NCBI GenBank assembly: GCA_029939445.1
Contig: JAOZSY010000092.1
Span: forward strand, 1 to 9,576
Length of the DNA stretch: 9,576 nucleotides
DNA from: Bacteroidales bacterium
Lineage (GTDB): Bacteria > Bacteroidota > Bacteroidia > Bacteroidales > UBA1556
Direction: 5' to 3'
The position numbers and the translations under genes are program-made. Of this stretch, positions 6,310 to 9,576 are shown one piece after another; position 1 is the stretch's first letter; each line of letters begins with the position of its first letter. Below the pieces are notes generated by a model that did no database searches, was not told where the DNA came from, and worked only from the letters and a program-made list of their open reading frames with translations.

Positions 6310-6355
6310 TTGCCCTAAATATAATTCTCTATATTTTTAGGTGTGCTTAGGGCAA
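6310..6355. repeat. 9-bp inverted repeat with overlapping alternative arms
   Basis: TTGCCCTAA (6310-6318) is perfectly inverted as TTAGGGCAA (6347-6355) across 28 bp. Within the loop, a second TTAGG copy (6337-6341) could pair with the same left arm through CCTAA (6314-6318). Two mutually exclusive hairpins are therefore possible. Function is unknown: it could be an operator, a decayed terminator, or chance in AT-rich DNA. Confidence 0.45.
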
Positions 6356-6604
6356 AGATTTATCATAAAAATATTAAGAATTATAATATTTGCAGATTCA
6401 TATCTTATAACATATCAGTTGTGTTTTATTAATGTTTCCTAAGTTTAATTATACTGCGAATATAAGAATTTTTTTTGTTTAGACTTTTAATTTTTTATAA
6501 CTATTTGGATGTTTAAAATTTTACAAAACTCAAAATCTGCCAAAAATCATAAAATAATGTGCCTTTTTAATATCAAAATGGTTAATTATAATTATAGAAA
6601 TACA

Positions 6605-6612
6605 TACCTTTG
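6605..6612 (+). promoter_or_regulatory. Candidate -7 box for gcvP
   Basis: TACCTTTG matches TAnnTTTG and lies 77 bp before the gcvP start. There is no clean TTTG -33 element at the expected distance; the nearest sequence is TGGTTA at 6579-6584. The implied leader is about 70 bases. Confidence 0.45.
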
Positions 6613-6689
6613 GCGAAATTACAATTACGGTAACATACGTACTTATTATTAGTTACTAATTATTTATAAAAACTCTAAGAAGTTACATT

Positions 6690-9563
6690 ATGATTAAGAA
6701 TAACTTTACAAGCCGCCATAATGGTATCCGCCTTGAGCAACATGCAGAAATGCTTGAAGCAATTGGCGTTGATTCATTAGACACACTTATAGAACAAACT
6801 ATTCCCGCAAATATTAGACTAACAAGTGAGTTAGAATTAGAAGAAGGTATTTCTGAATTTGCGTTTATGAATAAGATTAAAGCAATCGCATCTAAAAACA
6901 AGATTTTTAGTTCATATATTGGTTTAGGGTATTACGAAACACTACTTCCTGCCGTAATTCAAAAGAACATTCTTGAGAATCCAGGATGGTATACTTCATA
7001 CACACCGTATCAAGCAGAAATTTCACAAGGAAGATTAGAAGCTTTACTTAATTATCAAACTGTAATAACTGACCTTACAGGATTTGAATTAGCAAATTCT
7101 TCATTACTTGACGAATCTCAGGCAGGTGCCGAGGCTATGCTTTTGGCATTACATTCTCGCTCACGAAAGCAAGTAAAAGCAGGAGTAAACACTTTTTATG
7201 CTGACAAGAATATTTTCCCTCAAACTCTTGAGTTACTAAAAACTCGTGCATTACCTTTAGGAATTGAACTAATAATTGCTGATTATACTAATTTCGAATT
7301 TAACGACAAAGTATTTGGCTATATGCTTCAATACCCTAATGAAAAAGGAGGAGTTGAAGATTATAAAACTACTGTAGAAAAAGCTCACGAAATTGGAGCT
7401 TTAGTTACGGTAGCAGCAGATATTATGAGTTTAACACTACTAACTCCTCCAGCAGAATGGGGAGCAGACGTAGCCTTTGGTAGCACTCAACGTTTTGGAG
7501 TGCCAATGGGATTTGGTGGCCCGCATGCTGCATACTTTGCCACTTCCGAAAAATATAAAAGAACCATTCCTGGTAGAATAATAGGAATATCAAAAGATGC
7601 TCAAGGCAAGCGTGCTTTACGTATGGCCTTACAAACTAGAGAACAACATATTAAGCGCGAGAAAGCAACATCAAATATTTGTACTGCCCAAGCTTTATTG
7701 GCAACAATGGCAGGAATGTATGCTGTATATCATGGCCCAAAAGGACTTAAAGAAATAGCTCAAGATATTCACGATATGGCAAATTATGTTGCTTTTGAGT
7801 TGGATCAATTGGGTTATAAGCAGCTAAATGGAAGCTTCTTTGATACTCTATATATTCAAATTCCTGAGAATGTAGATATTCATGAAATTCAAGAACTTAC
7901 AAAAGCTAATGAAATAAATTTTCGTTACTTTGACGAGAATCATATTGGAATAAGCATTGACGAAGCAAAAACAAACGATGACCTAAATAAGATTATTTGC
8001 ATACTTGCCGAAGTAGCAGGAAAAGAGTTTTCTAAAGAAGGAAAAACATATTCTACAAATGCAACTTCATTTGACAATATGTTTATACGTAGAACAGAGT
8101 ATTTACAACAATCGGTATTTAACACTTATCATTCTGAAACAGAAATGATGCGTTATATTAAACGATTAGAAATCAAAGATTTTGCATTAAACAGAGGAAT
8201 GATTCCATTAGGATCGTGCACTATGAAACTTAATGCTGCAACAGAAATGATTCCTATTTCGTGGCCTGAGTTTGGCAATATTCACCCATTTGTTCCTCGT
8301 GAGCAAGCCTTAGGTTTTTTCGAAATGATTGATGATTTGCGCAAAGATTTATCTATTATAACTGGTTTTGATGATGTTTCTTTACAAGCAAACTCTGGTG
8401 CAGCTGGCGAATATGCTGGACTAAGCGTTATTATGGCATATCACAAAAGCAGAGGCGAAGGCCATAGAAATATCTGTTTAATTCCAGCTTCGGCACATGG
8501 CACAAACCCTGCCTCAGCAGTAATGGCAGGCATGGATATTATAGTAGTAAAGTCTACAGCTAATGGCGAGGTTGATTTAGAAGATCTAAAATTACAAGCA
8601 GAAACACATAGTGATAAGCTTGGTGCTTTAATGATTACCTACCCATCTACTCATGGAGTATTTGAAGAAGCTATTATTGAAATAATTGATTTAATGCATA
8701 GCCATGGAGCACAAGTATATATGGATGGTGCTAATATGAATGCTCAGGTAGGATATACAAATCCTGGATTTATGGGCGCTGATGTTTGTCACCTTAACCT
8801 ACACAAAACTTTCGCGATACCACATGGTGGCGGTGGCCCTGGAGTTGGACCTATTGGTGTAGCAAAACACCTAACTCCATTCTTACCAACTCACCCTATT
8901 GTAAAAACTGGTGGCGAGCAAGCTATTGGAGCAGTTTCGGGAGCTCCTTTTGGAAGCGCTTTGGTATTACCAATATCTTATGGGTATATTAAAATGATGG
9001 GCGTTGATGGTTTAAAGGAAGCTACTTCAATAGCTATTCTTAATGCAAACTATATGAAAGCTAAGCTTTCTAAAGACTATAAAATTTTATACTCTGGAAA
9101 AAATGGTCATGTAGGCCATGAGCTAATTATTGATTGCAACGAATTTATGATGTCGGCAGGAATTCCTGTGGGAGATATTGCAAAACGTCTTATGGATTAT
9201 GGTTTTCATGCTCCAACAGTAGCATTCCCAGTACACGGCACACTGATGGTTGAGCCTACTGAAAGTGAGCCTCTATACGAAATCAATAGATTTATTGAAG
9301 CAATGAGTCTTATTAGAGCTGAAATACGTGAAGTTGAAGAAAATAAAGCAGAAAAAGGTAATAATATTATTACCAATGCACCTCATACAATGGAAGTTGT
9401 AACTATAGAAGAGTGGACACGCCCATACAGTAGAGAAGCTGCAGCTTTCCCAACTTACCATGTAAAAATTGATAAATACTGGCCAATGGTTTCAAAAATT
9501 GACGATGGCTATGGTGATAGAAACTTAAGTTGTAACTGTGAACCAATAGAAAGTTATATGTAA
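6690..9563 (+). CDS. gcvP: Glycine dehydrogenase (aminomethyl-transferring), glycine cleavage P-protein
   Basis: The P-protein decarboxylates glycine with PLP and passes the aminomethyl group to the lipoyl arm of GcvH. At 957 residues it is the full-length, fused two-half form rather than split GcvPA/GcvPB. Landmarks: N-terminal SRHNGIRLEQHAEML (8-22); the SYTPYQAEISQGRLEAL stretch in the first half; GSTQRFGVPMGFGGPHAAYF (264-283); SAHGTNPASAV (601-611); HLNLHKTF with the PLP lysine at residue 706; the glycine-rich loop HGGGGPGVGPIGV (712-724); and the C-terminal GDRNLSCNCEPIESYM. The usual NSGAQGEY motif reads NSGAAGEY (568-575). A weak purine stretch, AAGAAG (6677-6682), precedes the start. 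No other gcv gene is present, so the complex is encoded in dispersed loci or beyond the right edge. Cytoplasmic. Confidence 0.97.
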   Translation: MIKNNFTSRHNGIRLEQHAEMLEAIGVDSLDTLIEQTIPANIRLTSELELEEGISEFAFMNKIKAIASKNKIFSSYIGLGYYETLLPAVIQKNILENPGWYTSYTPYQAEISQGRLEALLNYQTVITDLTGFELANSSLLDESQAGAEAMLLALHSRSRKQVKAGVNTFYADKNIFPQTLELLKTRALPLGIELIIADYTNFEFNDKVFGYMLQYPNEKGGVEDYKTTVEKAHEIGALVTVAADIMSLTLLTPPAEWGADVAFGSTQRFGVPMGFGGPHAAYFATSEKYKRTIPGRIIGISKDAQGKRALRMALQTREQHIKREKATSNICTAQALLATMAGMYAVYHGPKGLKEIAQDIHDMANYVAFELDQLGYKQLNGSFFDTLYIQIPENVDIHEIQELTKANEINFRYFDENHIGISIDEAKTNDDLNKIICILAEVAGKEFSKEGKTYSTNATSFDNMFIRRTEYLQQSVFNTYHSETEMMRYIKRLEIKDFALNRGMIPLGSCTMKLNAATEMIPISWPEFGNIHPFVPREQALGFFEMIDDLRKDLSIITGFDDVSLQANSGAAGEYAGLSVIMAYHKSRGEGHRNICLIPASAHGTNPASAVMAGMDIIVVKSTANGEVDLEDLKLQAETHSDKLGALMITYPSTHGVFEEAIIEIIDLMHSHGAQVYMDGANMNAQVGYTNPGFMGADVCHLNLHKTFAIPHGGGGPGVGPIGVAKHLTPFLPTHPIVKTGGEQAIGAVSGAPFGSALVLPISYGYIKMMGVDGLKEATSIAILNANYMKAKLSKDYKILYSGKNGHVGHELIIDCNEFMMSAGIPVGDIAKRLMDYGFHAPTVAFPVHGTLMVEPTESEPLYEINRFIEAMSLIRAEIREVEENKAEKGNNIITNAPHTMEVVTIEEWTRPYSREAAAFPTYHVKIDKYWPMVSKIDDGYGDRNLSCNCEPIESYM

Positions 9564-9576
9564 AGACTATTGCAAT

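Larger units (their letters stand above)
6267..6689. other. AT-rich intergenic region upstream of gcvP
   Basis: These 423 bp show no credible coding frame on either strand; stop codons are dense. Contents seen: the 5' extension of the T9SS fragment up to its in-frame TAG at 6315-6317; a 9-bp inverted repeat at 6310-6355; an A/T-rich stretch; and the candidate gcvP -7 box at 6605-6612. A leader of roughly 70 bases to the gcvP start contains a 13-bp palindrome at 6648-6660. I looked for glycine-riboswitch-like conserved blocks and did not recognise any. Confidence 0.6.

Noticed and set aside
6648..6660. 13-bp palindrome ATTAGT-T-ACTAAT before gcvP
   Set aside because: Such short A/T-rich palindromes are expected by chance in this composition. 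No second copy of the site was seen to support an operator.
6613..6689. Glycine riboswitch in the gcvP leader
   Set aside because: The leader is only about 75 bases and A/T-rich. I see none of the conserved paired blocks of the glycine aptamer.

Overview
The window reads as chromosomal DNA of a low-GC member of the Bacteroidota. Four things point there. An open reading frame carries a type IX secretion C-terminal sorting domain, a system confined to that phylum. Several genes start without an obvious Shine-Dalgarno sequence and are preceded by promoter-like boxes of the TAnnTTTG type. The RocD and GcvP proteins resemble Bacteroidota versions. There are many small beta-barrel or lipoprotein envelope genes. 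I cannot name the genus from sequence alone. No mobile element, tRNA, rRNA or CRISPR array was seen.

The left third (135-3473, minus strand) is a compact four-gene cluster. An ECF-type sigma factor is followed by apbE (periplasmic FAD:protein FMN transferase), a 71-residue DUF4266 lipoprotein ending in Gly-Cys-Gly-Cys-Asn, and a DUF3570 outer-membrane beta-barrel. The last three genes overlap by 11 bp or are separated by 1 bp, so they are almost certainly co-translated. The ApbE/DUF4266/DUF3570 grouping recurs in bacteria, but its biochemical role is not known to me. It is the best candidate here for an under-described system. It may be an envelope redox or metal-handling complex in which ApbE modifies, or co-functions with, the small Cys-rich lipoprotein and the barrel.

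The centre (3598-5412, plus strand) holds a small HEAT-repeat protein with a good Bacteroidota promoter and a strong terminator. It is followed by rocD, ornithine aminotransferase, as a separate transcription unit ending in a very strong hairpin. That hairpin probably also terminates the convergent genes to its right.

Next comes a minus-strand pair (5451-6266): an orphan T9SS sorting domain without cargo or signal peptide, probably a 5'-truncated remnant, and 6 bp downstream a small beta-barrel-like envelope protein. A 423-bp AT-rich non-coding stretch follows. It contains a 9-bp inverted repeat and the probable gcvP promoter.

The right end (6690-9563, plus strand) is a complete gcvP, the P-protein of the glycine cleavage system. 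RocD and GcvP are housekeeping amino-acid catabolism enzymes: arginine/ornithine to glutamate semialdehyde, and glycine to CO2, NH3 and a one-carbon unit. The gcvT, gcvH and lpd partners are not in the window.
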